Positions 15,774 to 27,232 of a stretch of DNA of 64,000 nucleotides are shown here, in pieces. Positions within the stretch are counted from its first letter, which is position 1, and every line of letters starts with the position of its first letter. This DNA is from Gaiellaceae bacterium (GTDB taxonomy: Bacteria > Actinomycetota > Thermoleophilia > Gaiellales > Gaiellaceae): contig JAUJMY010000010.1 in NCBI GenBank assembly GCA_030446625.1, positions 7,215 through 71,214 of the forward strand, given 5' to 3'. The translations under genes and the position numbers were made by a program. Under the pieces are notes generated by a model, which had not been told where the DNA came from, did no database searches, and saw only the letters and a program-made list of their open reading frames with translations.

Positions 15774-15792
15774 GTGACGGGTGTCTGACACC
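15774..15792. repeat. GTGTCTGACACC motif, copy 2
   Basis: GTGACGGGTGTCTGACACC repeats the motif of copy 1, about 88 bp away, with one extra G. The 13-bp core GGTGTCTGACACC is identical in both. No hairpin like the one in copy 1 precedes it. Confidence 0.55.
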
Positions 15793-15836
15793 GGGAGATG
15801 TCAAGATCCAACCTGGCCACAGCGGGAGCCGCTACC

Positions 15837-16046
15837 TCAGTGCCTGCGGCGGAACCCGATGCGGCGCGCGGTCGTAGGCGCGCCGAGTATCCCGATCTTG
15901 TTCTCGTAGTCGACCTGCTGGGCGAGGCGGCGCGTGGCCGCCTCGGCACTGCGAGCCCAAACGATGCTCGAGTATTCCCGCCCCGTGAACGTGTCGCGAA
16001 GCGTGACCTCGTATCGCGTCGGCAGAATCGGCACGCACACAATCAT
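15837..16046 (-). CDS. Small hypothetical protein
   Basis: The 69-residue protein starts at ATG 16046 after a GGTGAAG SD-like sequence. The composition is protein-like (MIVCVPILPTRYEVTLRDTFTGREYSSI, then a helix with AEAATRRLAQQVDYENKIG) and ends in a basic GFRRRH. No family is recognised. It could be an RNA- or DNA-associated small protein from its charge, but this is a guess. The frame extends upstream with low-complexity Arg/Ala and is not credible there. Confidence 0.5.
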   Translation of the reverse strand: MIVCVPILPTRYEVTLRDTFTGREYSSIVWARSAEAATRRLAQQVDYENKIGILGAPTTARRIGFRRRH

Positions 16047-16229
16047 GCGCTTCACCGTGCAGCGACGCCGATCCGACGTCGCAGACGGATTTATCGGGCG
16101 GACGGAAGCCGACGCTTCCGGCCGCCGCGACGCGCCCCTACGCCGAGCCGATGCCCGTCGCCGGCGCGCGGCCCCCGCCGCGCCGGCGTAGCGCGCCGTA
16201 GCGGTCCCTCCCATGCATGGCGCTCTGCG

Positions 16230-16359
16230 GCCGGAGGCGGGCTTCGCCCGCGGGGAGGCACAGCTATGAGCTCAGCAGTGAGCTACGGAAAAGGAGGGGG
16301 CTCGTGGGGGAACCATGGGTGTGCTTTGACTACACACTTCCCACCATGGGTTCCCCCAC
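16230..16359. repeat. Two-hairpin repeat element, copy B (downstream of secA)
   Basis: As in copy A, a GC hairpin (GGCGGGC-TTC-GCCCGC) is followed by GAGGCAC, then AAGGAGGG-GCTC-GTG, then a hairpin with GTGGGGGAACC and GGTTCCCCCAC arms. Here the last hairpin has a longer loop (16315-16348) with an extra TGTG/CACA pairing. The element ends 2 bp beyond the secA stop. An AGGAGG placed 6 nt before GTG is conserved, as is the encoded V-G-E-P-W-V. Confidence 0.6.
16304..16359 (-). terminator. Long hairpin right after secA, possible terminator
   Basis: Arms at 16304-16314 and 16349-16359 pair perfectly over 11 bp, and inner bases extend the stem with a bulge. On the minus strand it follows the secA stop by 2 bp and is itself followed by CCCCCTCCTTTTCC, a weak U-run. 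It fits a terminator or 3'-end stabiliser. Confidence 0.5.
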
Positions 16360-16361
16360 GC

Positions 16362-19058
<2,697 letters not shown>

Positions 19059-19107
19059 GGTCGACCAAGGTTAGCGGCTCTACACTTGGCTCCTGCGCGC
19101 GCGAGCC

Positions 19108-19480
19108 GTGCTCCTGGGCGTCCTCCTGCCGGGACGGGACGGGGCTACTGCGGGTGTCCGGAACGTCGTGGCGGGCCGGCGACTGGCGCGTCCCCGTGTC
19201 GGCCGACGGGCGCCGGCTGCTGCTGCCGTCCGAGGAGGAGCTGGTCGTGCTCGACGACGCGGGGCGGCGCCGACTGGCGTCGCGGACGACCCGCGACGCC
19301 GCGTAGTCGCCTGACGGCGAGCGCGGGTATTCTACGGGCTGTCTCGGGGCTTGTCCCTGATCGGCGTCGACGGAGCCGGCGGGCGGCGGCTGACGCGCAA
19401 CGCCGGCGACACCGAGCCGGCGTGGTCGCCCGCCGGAAAGCAGATCGCGTTCTGGTGCGAAGGCGGGTTGCTGGGTGAAC
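19108..19480 (+). pseudogene. Degenerate beta-propeller (PD40/TolB-like) remnant
   Basis: Short pieces in different frames resemble TolB-type propeller blades: VSADGRRLLLPSEEELVVLDDAGRRRLAS, then TAG, then SPDGERG, then LSLIGVDGAGGRRLTRNAGDTEPAWSPAGKQIAFW. In-frame stops and at least two frame changes break it up, too many for single-base assembly errors alone. A TACACT at 19081 and GTG at 19108 could be its old start. It is probably the wreck of a secreted propeller protein, divergent from secA. Confidence 0.5.
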
Positions 19481-19540
19481 CGGCGCAGCCGCGTCGAGGA
19501 CCCGACCGAGCGCGATCCCCTTCCCGATCCGGTCCGAGAA

Positions 19541-20080
19541 CTACGTCTGCGGCTCGATCAGGCCGTAGCCGCCGCTCTTGCGGCGGTAGACGACGTTGAC
19601 CGCATTCGAGTCGGCGTTCTGGAACACGAAGAAGTCGTGCCCGACGAGCTCGAGCTGGAGGACGGCGTCCTCGGCGCTCATCGGCGTCATCGCGAACTGC
19701 TTCGACTTCACGATCTGCGGCTCGCCGTCGTTGCTCGTCACGAAGCCTCCTCCGTCTCGATTGGCCTGCCCGCGCGCCGCGCTGCGGCTCCGGCGCTCGC
19801 GGTAGTGCTTGAGCTGGCGCAGGAGCTTCTCCGTGAGCTCGTCGATCGACGCGCGCATGTCCACCGACGCTTCACGCGCCCGGAGAACCGGCCCCTTCGT
19901 CCAGACCGTCGCCTCGGCCACGTGGTTCGCCGAGATCGACGGGTTGCGCTCGACAGCGAGCTCGAGCTCGACGCGCGTGTCGTCGCGGAGCTGCGGCTGG
20001 AGCTTCGCGAGCTTGTGCTCGGCGTAGCTCCGGATCGAGTCGCTGACCTCCAGATTCTTGCCCCTCACCTGAAGTCGCAT
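19541..20080 (-). CDS. hpf: Long-form ribosome hibernation promoting factor
   Basis: The 179-residue protein is the long HPF type. The N-terminal domain (1-100, MRLQVRGKNLEVSDSIRSYAEHKLAKL) blocks the 30S decoding site. A linker follows, and the C-terminal domain (about 122-179, IVKSKQFAMTPMSAEDAVLQLELVGHDFFVFQNADS) dimerises to form 100S ribosomes. ATG 20080 has a good SD (GGAGAGG). It is 35 bp downstream of comF on the same strand. A longer reading frame upstream overlaps comF and is not used. Confidence 0.96.
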   Translation of the reverse strand: MRLQVRGKNLEVSDSIRSYAEHKLAKLQPQLRDDTRVELELAVERNPSISANHVAEATVWTKGPVLRAREASVDMRASIDELTEKLLRQLKHYRERRSRSAARGQANRDGGGFVTSNDGEPQIVKSKQFAMTPMSAEDAVLQLELVGHDFFVFQNADSNAVNVVYRRKSGGYGLIEPQT

Positions 20081-20115
20081 CGCCTCTCCTCGTCGCTGGT
20101 GCGACTCTACCCGTC

Positions 20116-20784
20116 TCAGCGCGCGCGAATCGTGCGCGCGAACGTCACGGCGTCGACGCGACGCGCCCCCGCGCGGCGGAGGGCCGAAGCGGCGGCGGCG
20201 ACCGTCGACCCCGTCGTGTAGACGTCGTCGACGAGGACGACGCGCGGCGGCGGGCGCTCGCCCGTGACGAAGGCGCCGCGCACGTTCCGCCGGCGCTCCG
20301 CGAGCGCGAGTCCGCGCTGCCTCGGCACCGGGCGCGCGCGGTGGAGGAGCGGCGCGAGCGGCATGCCCCACGAGCGGCCGAGCTCGCGCGCGAGCGCCTC
20401 CGCCGCGTGGTGCCCGCGCACGAGCGTCCGGTCGCGATCGGACGGAACGGGCACGAGCGCCTCGGCGTCCGGTCGTTCCACGAGCTCCACGACGGACGCG
20501 GCCGCGAAGCGCGCGAGCGCGCGCAGCCCCTGCTCCTTCCAGGCCGCGACGAGCGTGCGGACGTGGTCGTCGTACGCGACGGCCGCGCGCGCGGAGGCGA
20601 ACGCGAGCCGCCGCCCCGCGCACTCGCGGCAGCGCGCGACCGGCCACGCCGTCGGCGCGCCGCAGCGCGCGCACAGCGGCGCTCGCAGCCTCGGCAGCCC
20701 CTCCGCGCACTGCTCGCACACGAGCTCGCCGAACGCGGAGCAGACCACGCAGCGCGCGGGCAGCAGCAGGTCGACGAGGCGCAC
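20116..20784 (-). CDS. comF: ComF family phosphoribosyltransferase-like protein
   Basis: The 222-residue ComF/GntX protein has an N-terminal double zinc ribbon (CVVCSAF..CEQC, CARCGAP..CREC) and a C-terminal type I PRTase domain with the PRPP loop VVLVDDVYTTGSTVAAA. In competent bacteria ComF aids DNA uptake; elsewhere its role is unclear. GTG 20784 follows TACCGT by 8 bp, a leaderless pattern. It precedes hpf, a neighbour arrangement often seen together with secA in Gram-positive genomes. Confidence 0.93.
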   Translation of the reverse strand: MRLVDLLLPARCVVCSAFGELVCEQCAEGLPRLRAPLCARCGAPTAWPVARCRECAGRRLAFASARAAVAYDDHVRTLVAAWKEQGLRALARFAAASVVELVERPDAEALVPVPSDRDRTLVRGHHAAEALARELGRSWGMPLAPLLHRARPVPRQRGLALAERRRNVRGAFVTGERPPPRVVLVDDVYTTGSTVAAAASALRRAGARRVDAVTFARTIRAR

Positions 20785-20834
20785 GCGACCTCACGGTACG
20801 AGCGGCGGCGCGACGCGCGCGTGCCGGCTTCGTG

Positions 20835-21908
20835 TCAGCTCAGGAGCGGCGTCCCGAGCATCTCGCGCAGCGGCGCGCGGGCGTCCTCGAGATCGTCCGG
20901 CGTCTTGACCGGAAAGAAGCGCCCGCGCGGCCCCTCGCGCGGGACCTGCAGATACGTCGTCGGCAGGAAGGCCGAGAGCTCGTTCACGAGCTGCTCCGGC
21001 TGCACGGCGGGACGCTCTGACACCTTTTTCTCGACGTACAGCCACGTCAGCTCGTAGCTGCGGTCGAGCGCGTCGAGGTCGAAGACGAACGTGTTCGTGT
21101 TGAAGATCGGGATGCGAGCCTGATCGAAGTCCGCGGGGAAGCGGAAGCCCTCGATCACCATCGGCTTGCGGTCCACGAGCACCGGCGCGCCGCCCGCGTC
21201 GCCCTCGTGCTTCTCCGTCACCTCGGAGGTCATCGCCCGTCCCGCCGCCACGTGCGCCCCGATCACGGCAGGATCGACCCGCGCACCGAGGTTGTCGACG
21301 TTCGAGAGGGCGAGCAGGCGGATCCCGCGCGCGCGAAGGGCGTGGATCGTGCCCGAACGGCGCAACGAGCGGACGAAGTCGCCGTGGCCCGGGCTGTACG
21401 GCGCCGCCGTCCCGTCGTCGTCGACGAACAGGCTCCCGTCGCGGTTCATGCGCAGCGAGACGGACTGCGTGAAGTACAGCGGCTCGGGGACGTCGAGCGT
21501 CGCCACGAACTCCCGCGTCGCCTCGTCCGTCGCGAAGCTGTTCATCACAACGGCGGCAACGCCGGCCGCGGCGGCGTCACGGAGCTTCCACTCGAGGAAG
21601 CTGCGCCCGTCGACCGCCTCGACTATGCCCTTGACGATGCCCCCGAAGCGCGTCGCCATCCCGCCGTTCAGGACGGCCGTCGCGACCTCGCCGCGCCGCA
21701 GCGCGTCGAGGCCCTGGTCGCGCGCCGCGCCGTCGAGCACGCGCACCTCTCCTTCCGGAAGCGGCTCGACCACGCCGCGCACGGCGTTGTTCTCGGGCGA
21801 GAGCGTCCCGTCCGCCACACGCTGCTGGAGCAGCGCGAACGCCTCCGCGTCGAAGTCGTAGCGCTCGAGGATCGAGCGCGACTCCCGGTCGAGCTGCTCG
21901 AGGATCAC
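20835..21908 (-). CDS. UTP--glucose-1-phosphate uridylyltransferase (UDPGP family)
   Basis: The 357-residue protein is a UDPGP-type nucleotidyltransferase. It has the nucleotide-binding VATAVLNGGMATRFGGIVKGIVEAVDGRSFLEWKL motif, a YSPGHGDFV segment, the LLALSNVDNLGARVDP metal/sugar site and FNTNTFVFDLDAL. It would make UDP-glucose (or UDP-GlcNAc) for wall polymers, matching ugd and LCP genes nearby. This is the eukaryote-like family, not the GalU type. The stop overlaps the next... upstream mtnA gene's end by ATGA (21905-21908), so the two are coupled. Confidence 0.88.
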   Translation of the reverse strand: MILEQLDRESRSILERYDFDAEAFALLQQRVADGTLSPENNAVRGVVEPLPEGEVRVLDGAARDQGLDALRRGEVATAVLNGGMATRFGGIVKGIVEAVDGRSFLEWKLRDAAAAGVAAVVMNSFATDEATREFVATLDVPEPLYFTQSVSLRMNRDGSLFVDDDGTAAPYSPGHGDFVRSLRRSGTIHALRARGIRLLALSNVDNLGARVDPAVIGAHVAAGRAMTSEVTEKHEGDAGGAPVLVDRKPMVIEGFRFPADFDQARIPIFNTNTFVFDLDALDRSYELTWLYVEKKVSERPAVQPEQLVNELSAFLPTTYLQVPREGPRGRFFPVKTPDDLEDARAPLREMLGTPLLS

Positions 21909-22861
21909 GCGCGCGCCACGACGCCCGCGAGCGACTCCGTGTACGGCGCGCGGTGGACGCCGTCCTCGGTGACGATCGCGCCGATCAGGGCGGCGGGCGT
22001 GACGTCGAACGCCGGATTCCGGGCCGGCGAGCGCGCGCTCACCTCGGCGGCGGCGCGCTCCTCGATCGGGATGCCGGAGCCCGTCGGCGTCGACAGGTCG
22101 ACGGTCGACGTGGGCGCGACGACGCAGAACGGGATCCGGTGGTGCGCCGCGAGCACGGCGAGCCCGTAGGTGCCGATCTTGTTCGCCGTGTCGCCGTTCG
22201 CCGCGATCCTGTCCGCGCCGGTGATCACGCAGTCGACCTCACCCGCCGCCATGAACGACGCAGCGGCGGAATCGGCGATGACGGCGTGCGGGACGCCGAT
22301 CTGCTCGAGCTCCCACGCCGTGAGCCGCGACCCCTGGAGGAGCGGCCGCGTCTCGTCGACGAGCACGTGCTCGACGAGGTCGCGCTCCCACGCCGTCCGC
22401 AACGCGCCGACAGCGCTTCCGTAGCCGCCCGTCGCGAGGGCACCCGCGTTGCAGTGCGTGAGCGCACGTGTCCGGGGCGCGAGCAACTCGGCCGCGTGCG
22501 AGGCCATCCTCCGGCAGCGCTCGACCTCCTCGCGGTGCAGCTCCCGGGCGCGCTCCGGCGTCGGGTCGTCCAGCATCTCGCGGAGCGCCCACGTCAGGTT
22601 CACGGCCGTCGGGCGCGACTCCGCGAGCACGCGGTACGCCTCCTCGAGATCCCCGCCACGGCGAGCGGCGAGCGCGTACCCGTACGCGGCGGCGACCCCG
22701 ATTGCCGGAGCGCCGCGTATCGCCATGTCGCGGATCGCCGCGGCGACCTCGGCCGCCGAGCGGCATTCGAGCTCGACCACCACCTCGGGCAGCCGGCGCT
22801 GGTCGAGGAGGACCACCCGGTCCTCCTCGAGCCGCACGATCTGCTCAGGCTCCAGCGCCAT
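21905..22861 (-). CDS. mtnA: S-methyl-5-thioribose-1-phosphate isomerase
   Basis: MtnA converts methylthioribose 1-phosphate to methylthioribulose 1-phosphate in methionine salvage. The 318-residue protein has DMAIRGAPAIGVAAAYG, the catalytic Cys in LTHCNAGALATGGYGSAVGAL, LVDETRPLLQGSRLTAWEL, and the catalytic Asp in ITGADRIAANGDTANKIGTYGLAVLA, matching the family. ATG 22861 lies 9 bp from a perfect dyad (22871-22885) that may be an operator. No other salvage genes are adjacent, but ahcY and metH are close, so sulfur-methyl metabolism is concentrated here. Confidence 0.95.
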   Translation of the reverse strand: MALEPEQIVRLEEDRVVLLDQRRLPEVVVELECRSAAEVAAAIRDMAIRGAPAIGVAAAYGYALAARRGGDLEEAYRVLAESRPTAVNLTWALREMLDDPTPERARELHREEVERCRRMASHAAELLAPRTRALTHCNAGALATGGYGSAVGALRTAWERDLVEHVLVDETRPLLQGSRLTAWELEQIGVPHAVIADSAAASFMAAGEVDCVITGADRIAANGDTANKIGTYGLAVLAAHHRIPFCVVAPTSTVDLSTPTGSGIPIEERAAAEVSARSPARNPAFDVTPAALIGAIVTEDGVHRAPYTESLAGVVARA

Positions 22862-22865
22862 CGTT

Positions 22866-22892
22866 GCCTTGTAACAGAGTGTTACTTGGCGC
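22866..22892 (-). promoter_or_regulatory. Palindromic element GTAACA-N3-TGTTAC upstream of mtnA
   Basis: A perfect 6-bp dyad with a 3-bp spacer (22871-22885) sits between ahcY and mtnA, just before the mtnA ATG. On the minus strand the 27-bp stretch is identical at 23 positions to 61213-61239, with three of the four differences in the central spacer. TTACAA at its downstream edge could be a -10 box, so a repressor site overlapping a promoter is plausible. The regulator is unknown. Confidence 0.5.
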
Positions 22893-22907
22893 TGGACCGC
22901 GTCCCGC

Positions 22908-24212
<1,305 letters not shown>

Positions 24213-24216
24213 TTTG

Positions 24217-24546
24217 TCACGCGGCGAGGAGCCTCTCGTGCTTCCGCTGCTCCCAGTCCACCCAGTCGGGAGCGTCGCGCGCCGGCCCGAGCCACGTATC
24301 GACGGCCGCGCGCAGCGCGGGCTCACGGCGGAGCCGGGCGGCGAACGCGACGTCAGTCAGCTCGACGGCGAAGCGCTCGCGCAGCTCGCGCAACGAGCGC
24401 AGCCGGTTCAACTCGCGCACGCCGTACACGCGGTAGCCGGATCGCGTCCGCCGCGGCACGACAAGGCTCGCCTGCTCGAGGTAGCGCAGCATCCGCGCCG
24501 ACCACCCCGTCCGGGCGGCCGCCTCACCGACAGTCCATTCGCGCAC
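24217..24546 (-). CDS. MerR family transcriptional regulator
   Basis: The 109-residue protein has the MerR winged HTH at residues 1-70 (REWTVGEAAARTGWSARMLRYLEQASLVVPRRTRSGYRVYGVRELNRLR) and a short helical C-terminus, without effector Cys residues. GTG 24546 is chosen since TAAGGT lies 8 bp upstream and the HTH begins at once; a GTG at 24564 would add six residues. A loose dyad (CCTT-N-ACAC-AA-GTGT-N-AAGG, about 24556-24577) over the start suggests autoregulation. It lies between cupin and ahcY genes; the regulon is unknown. Confidence 0.85.
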   Translation of the reverse strand: MREWTVGEAAARTGWSARMLRYLEQASLVVPRRTRSGYRVYGVRELNRLRSLRELRERFAVELTDVAFAARLRREPALRAAVDTWLGPARDAPDWVDWEQRKHERLLAA

Positions 24547-24579
24547 CGCGCGCAACCTTAACACACAAGTGTGAAGGGT

Positions 24580-24996
24580 TTAGCGGTCGCTCGTCCCTTC
24601 CCGCCCGTACGCGTCCTCGAGCCGCACGACGTCGTCGAGGTGCGGCGTCGAGACCTCGAGCACGAACGTGTCCTCCAGCGCGGTCAGGCGGTGCACCGTC
24701 CCCGGTGGGAGCCGGAACGCCGCGCCCCGGCCGACGACCTCGGACTTCCCGACGGCCTCGCCGACGGTCGCGAACTCGAGCTTCGCCCGGCCGTGGTGGA
24801 TGTACCACGACTCGTCCTTCTCGTTGTGGAACTGAAGGCTGAGCGAGTGCCCCGCGCGCACGAAGAGGAGCTTCCCGACGTACTTCTCGGTGCTCGCCCA
24901 GATCAGCTCCCAGCCCCACGGCTTGTCCACGCGCTCCGGATCGACCGCGAAGCGATCGAGGCCGTCCAGGTTCGGCGACTGCGGCCGCTCGCTCAC
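24580..24996 (-). CDS. Cupin domain protein (mannose-6-phosphate isomerase-like)
   Basis: The 138-residue single cupin resembles the C-terminal cupin of type II mannose-6-phosphate isomerases: DKPWGWELIW, SLSLQFHNEKDESWYIHHGRAKLEF (metal-ligand His and Glu), then PPGTVHRLTALEDTFVLEVSTP with the third His. It may bind a sugar phosphate and metal; whether it is an isomerase cannot be told. GTG 24996 follows TAGACT by 6 bp, so leaderless. The merR gene begins 33 bp downstream. Confidence 0.88.
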   Translation of the reverse strand: MSERPQSPNLDGLDRFAVDPERVDKPWGWELIWASTEKYVGKLLFVRAGHSLSLQFHNEKDESWYIHHGRAKLEFATVGEAVGKSEVVGRGAAFRLPPGTVHRLTALEDTFVLEVSTPHLDDVVRLEDAYGREGTSDR

Positions 24997-24999
24997 CGG

Positions 25000-25175
25000 C
25001 CGAGTCTAAGCGCTGGAGGGTTTGGCGGAACGGTTCTCGTCGCAGCCGTGCACTGACGGTGTGAGGCAAGGACGCAGGGAGTCCGCGTATCGGTGGATAC
25101 GGCGTCGACCGAGGACGCAGCATCGCGCGGTCCAGCGTGCGGCGGCGGCACACGACTGTTTCGTCAAACCCGCCT
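25000..25175. other. 176-bp intergenic region, no gene seen
   Basis: It lies between the divergently... same-strand cupin gene and the sugar nucleotidyltransferase gene. It contains the cupin -10 box at its edge (25003-25008) and a perfect hairpin CGTATC-GGTG-GATACG (25086-25101). No ORF looks genuine and no known RNA family was recognised. A short structured RNA cannot be excluded. Confidence 0.35.
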
Positions 25176-25894
25176 CTAGCCGCGGGCGCGCTCGGTTGCT
25201 CGCGCCGGACGCCATTCCGGATGCGCGGCGAAGTACTCCTCGGCCTTGCGCAGGTCCTTCGGCGTGTTCACGGTCAGCCACAGCCCCTCGTGCCTGAACG
25301 CGAGCAGCCGCCCCTCCGCCGCGAGCTGCGGGAACGTGCTCTGCTCGTGATCGCCGCGCTCGGGCAGCCGCTCGAGCGCCTCGTCGTCGAGGACGTACAC
25401 GCCCGCGTTGACCCAGTGCGGGAGCCGCGGCGCCTCACGGAAGCCCGTCACGCGGTCCTCGCCGTCGACGTCCACGACGCCGAACTGCGACGTCATCGGC
25501 GCGACCGCGATCGTCGCGGCGGCGGCGCGTTGGCGGTGCCGAGCGAGCATCGCCTCGAGGTCGAGGTCGAGCAGCTCGTCGCCGTTCAGCGCGTACAACG
25601 GGCCGGACTCCTCGCGGTGCGCGGCCGCGTAGCGCAAGCCTCCCCCACGGCCGAGCGGCTCGGGCTCGGGGACGGCGACGATCTCGGCGCCGAGCCCCGC
25701 GAGCTTCGCGGCGAACAGGTCGTCCTTGCCGGCGGCGCGGCTGACGATCACGCGCCCGACGCCGGCGCGCACGAGCTGGGCGACCTGGTACTCCGCGAGC
25801 GGGTGGCCGGCGATCGGCACGAGGGCCTTCGGGTTGCCGCCCCCGCCTCGCCCAGCCGCTCGCCCTTCCCGCCGGCGAGCAGGATCGCCTCCAT
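25176..25894 (-). CDS. Nucleotidyltransferase for sugar-1-phosphate, one-base frameshift
   Basis: The N-terminus is MEAILLAGGKGERLGEA from ATG 25894; the rest follows in another frame as GGNPKALVPIAGHPLAEYQVAQLVRAG, YALNGDELLDLDLEAML, GVVDVDGEDRVTGFREAP and VNAGVYVLDDEALERLP. Restoring one C in the C5 run at 25840-25844 joins them into about 239 residues. This is a GlmU/RfbA-like NTP transferase (pppGxGxR loop and metal Asp). It is the end of the LCP-ugd-NTase run. Because the two parts join so cleanly, an assembly deletion is likelier than a dead gene. Confidence 0.85.
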
Positions 25895-27211
25895 CTAGCG
25901 CTGCGGCTCCATCTCCGGGAGCCCGCGGAAGACGGAGCCCGAGCGGCCGATCGCCTCGTACATGAAGCCGGCGTCGCGGACGGTCTTCGGGTCGAGCAGG
26001 TTTCGCCCGTCGATGATCAGCGGCCTGCGCATCGCCGCGCGCACCTCGGCGCTCGGGAGCGACAGGAGCTCGTTCCACTCCGTCACGATCACGGCGGCGT
26101 CCGCGTCGCGGACGGCTTCGAGCGGCGAGTCCGCGAGCACGGCCTCCGGTGGGAGGACGGGTCGCGCGTCGGCGACCGGGTCCCAGCCGCGGACCTCGGC
26201 ACCCTCGGCGAGGAGCCGGTTCGCGAGCACGATGCTCGCCGCTTCGCGCATGTCGTCCGTGTTCGGCTTGAAGGCGAGCCCGAGCAGCGCAATCCGCGTG
26301 CCACGCAGCGGGCCGAGGTAGCGCTGGAGCTTCGCGACGACCTTCCGCTTCTGGAGCTCGTTGACCTCGATCACGGCCGCGAGCAGTTGGAAGTGGTAGC
26401 CGGAGTTGGCGGCGAGCTGCTTCAGCGCCCGGCCGTCCTTGGGGAAGCAGCTGCCGCCGTAGCCGATCCCGGCGCGCAGGAAGTGCGGCCCCAGGCGGTG
26501 GTCGAGCCCGACCGCCTTCGCGACCGCCTCCACGTCCGCCCCGACGACCTCGCAGACGTTCGCGATCTCGTTGATGAAGCTGATCCGCGTCATCAGGAAT
26601 GCGTTCGCGGCGAGCTTCACCATCTCCGCGGAGTTGACGTCGGTGCGCACGATCGGCGCATCGATCCCCTCGTGCAGTCGCGCGACCGCGTCCGCGTGCG
26701 CGTCGTCGAATGCGCCGACCACGATCCGGTCCGGCTCCATGAAGTCGCGGACCGCGGTGCCCTCGGCGGTGAACTCCGGGTTCGAGACGTAGCCGACGTG
26801 GTGCAGGCCGCGCCGGTCGAGCTGCGCCCGCACCTTTTCGCCCGTGCCCACGGGGACGGTGCTCTTCATGGCGACGATCGCCTGCGTCTCGTCGGGCAGC
26901 TCGTCGATCACCGTCCAGACCGCCGCTAGGTCCGCGTCGCCCGACGGCGTCGGCGGCGTCCCGACGGCGATGAAGAGGAAGTCGGCGCCGGCGATCGCCT
27001 CGCCGACGTCGAGCGTGAAGCGGAGGCGCTCGCGGTTGCGCTCGAGCAGTTGCTCGAGCCCGGGCTCGTAGATCGGGACCTCCCCGCGCTCGAGCGCGGC
27101 GATGCGCTCGGGGACGACGTCGCGGACGACGACCGTGTGGCCGAGGTCGGCGAAGCACGCGCCCGTCACCAGACCGACGTAGCCCGCGCCGAAGATCCCG
27201 ATCGAGGCCAT
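25895..27211 (-). CDS. ugd: UDP-glucose 6-dehydrogenase
   Basis: Ugd oxidises UDP-glucose twice with NAD to UDP-glucuronate. The 438-residue protein has the Rossmann GAGYVGLVTGACFADLGH at the N-terminus, MKSTVPVGTGEKV, NPEFTAEGTAVRDF, the helix LAANAFLMTRISFINEIAN, the catalytic Cys255 in GYGGSCFPKDGRAL, and a C-terminal UDP-binding domain with GLAFKPNTDDMREAAS. The stop adjoins the next gene's ATG with no gap, so they are coupled. A UDPGP-type pyrophosphorylase at 20.8 kb could supply UDP-glucose. Confidence 0.96.
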   Translation of the reverse strand: MASIGIFGAGYVGLVTGACFADLGHTVVVRDVVPERIAALERGEVPIYEPGLEQLLERNRERLRFTLDVGEAIAGADFLFIAVGTPPTPSGDADLAAVWTVIDELPDETQAIVAMKSTVPVGTGEKVRAQLDRRGLHHVGYVSNPEFTAEGTAVRDFMEPDRIVVGAFDDAHADAVARLHEGIDAPIVRTDVNSAEMVKLAANAFLMTRISFINEIANVCEVVGADVEAVAKAVGLDHRLGPHFLRAGIGYGGSCFPKDGRALKQLAANSGYHFQLLAAVIEVNELQKRKVVAKLQRYLGPLRGTRIALLGLAFKPNTDDMREAASIVLANRLLAEGAEVRGWDPVADARPVLPPEAVLADSPLEAVRDADAAVIVTEWNELLSLPSAEVRAAMRRPLIIDGRNLLDPKTVRDAGFMYEAIGRSGSVFRGLPEMEPQR

Positions 27212-27232
27212 GGAAGAAGAAGCCTAGCTTGC

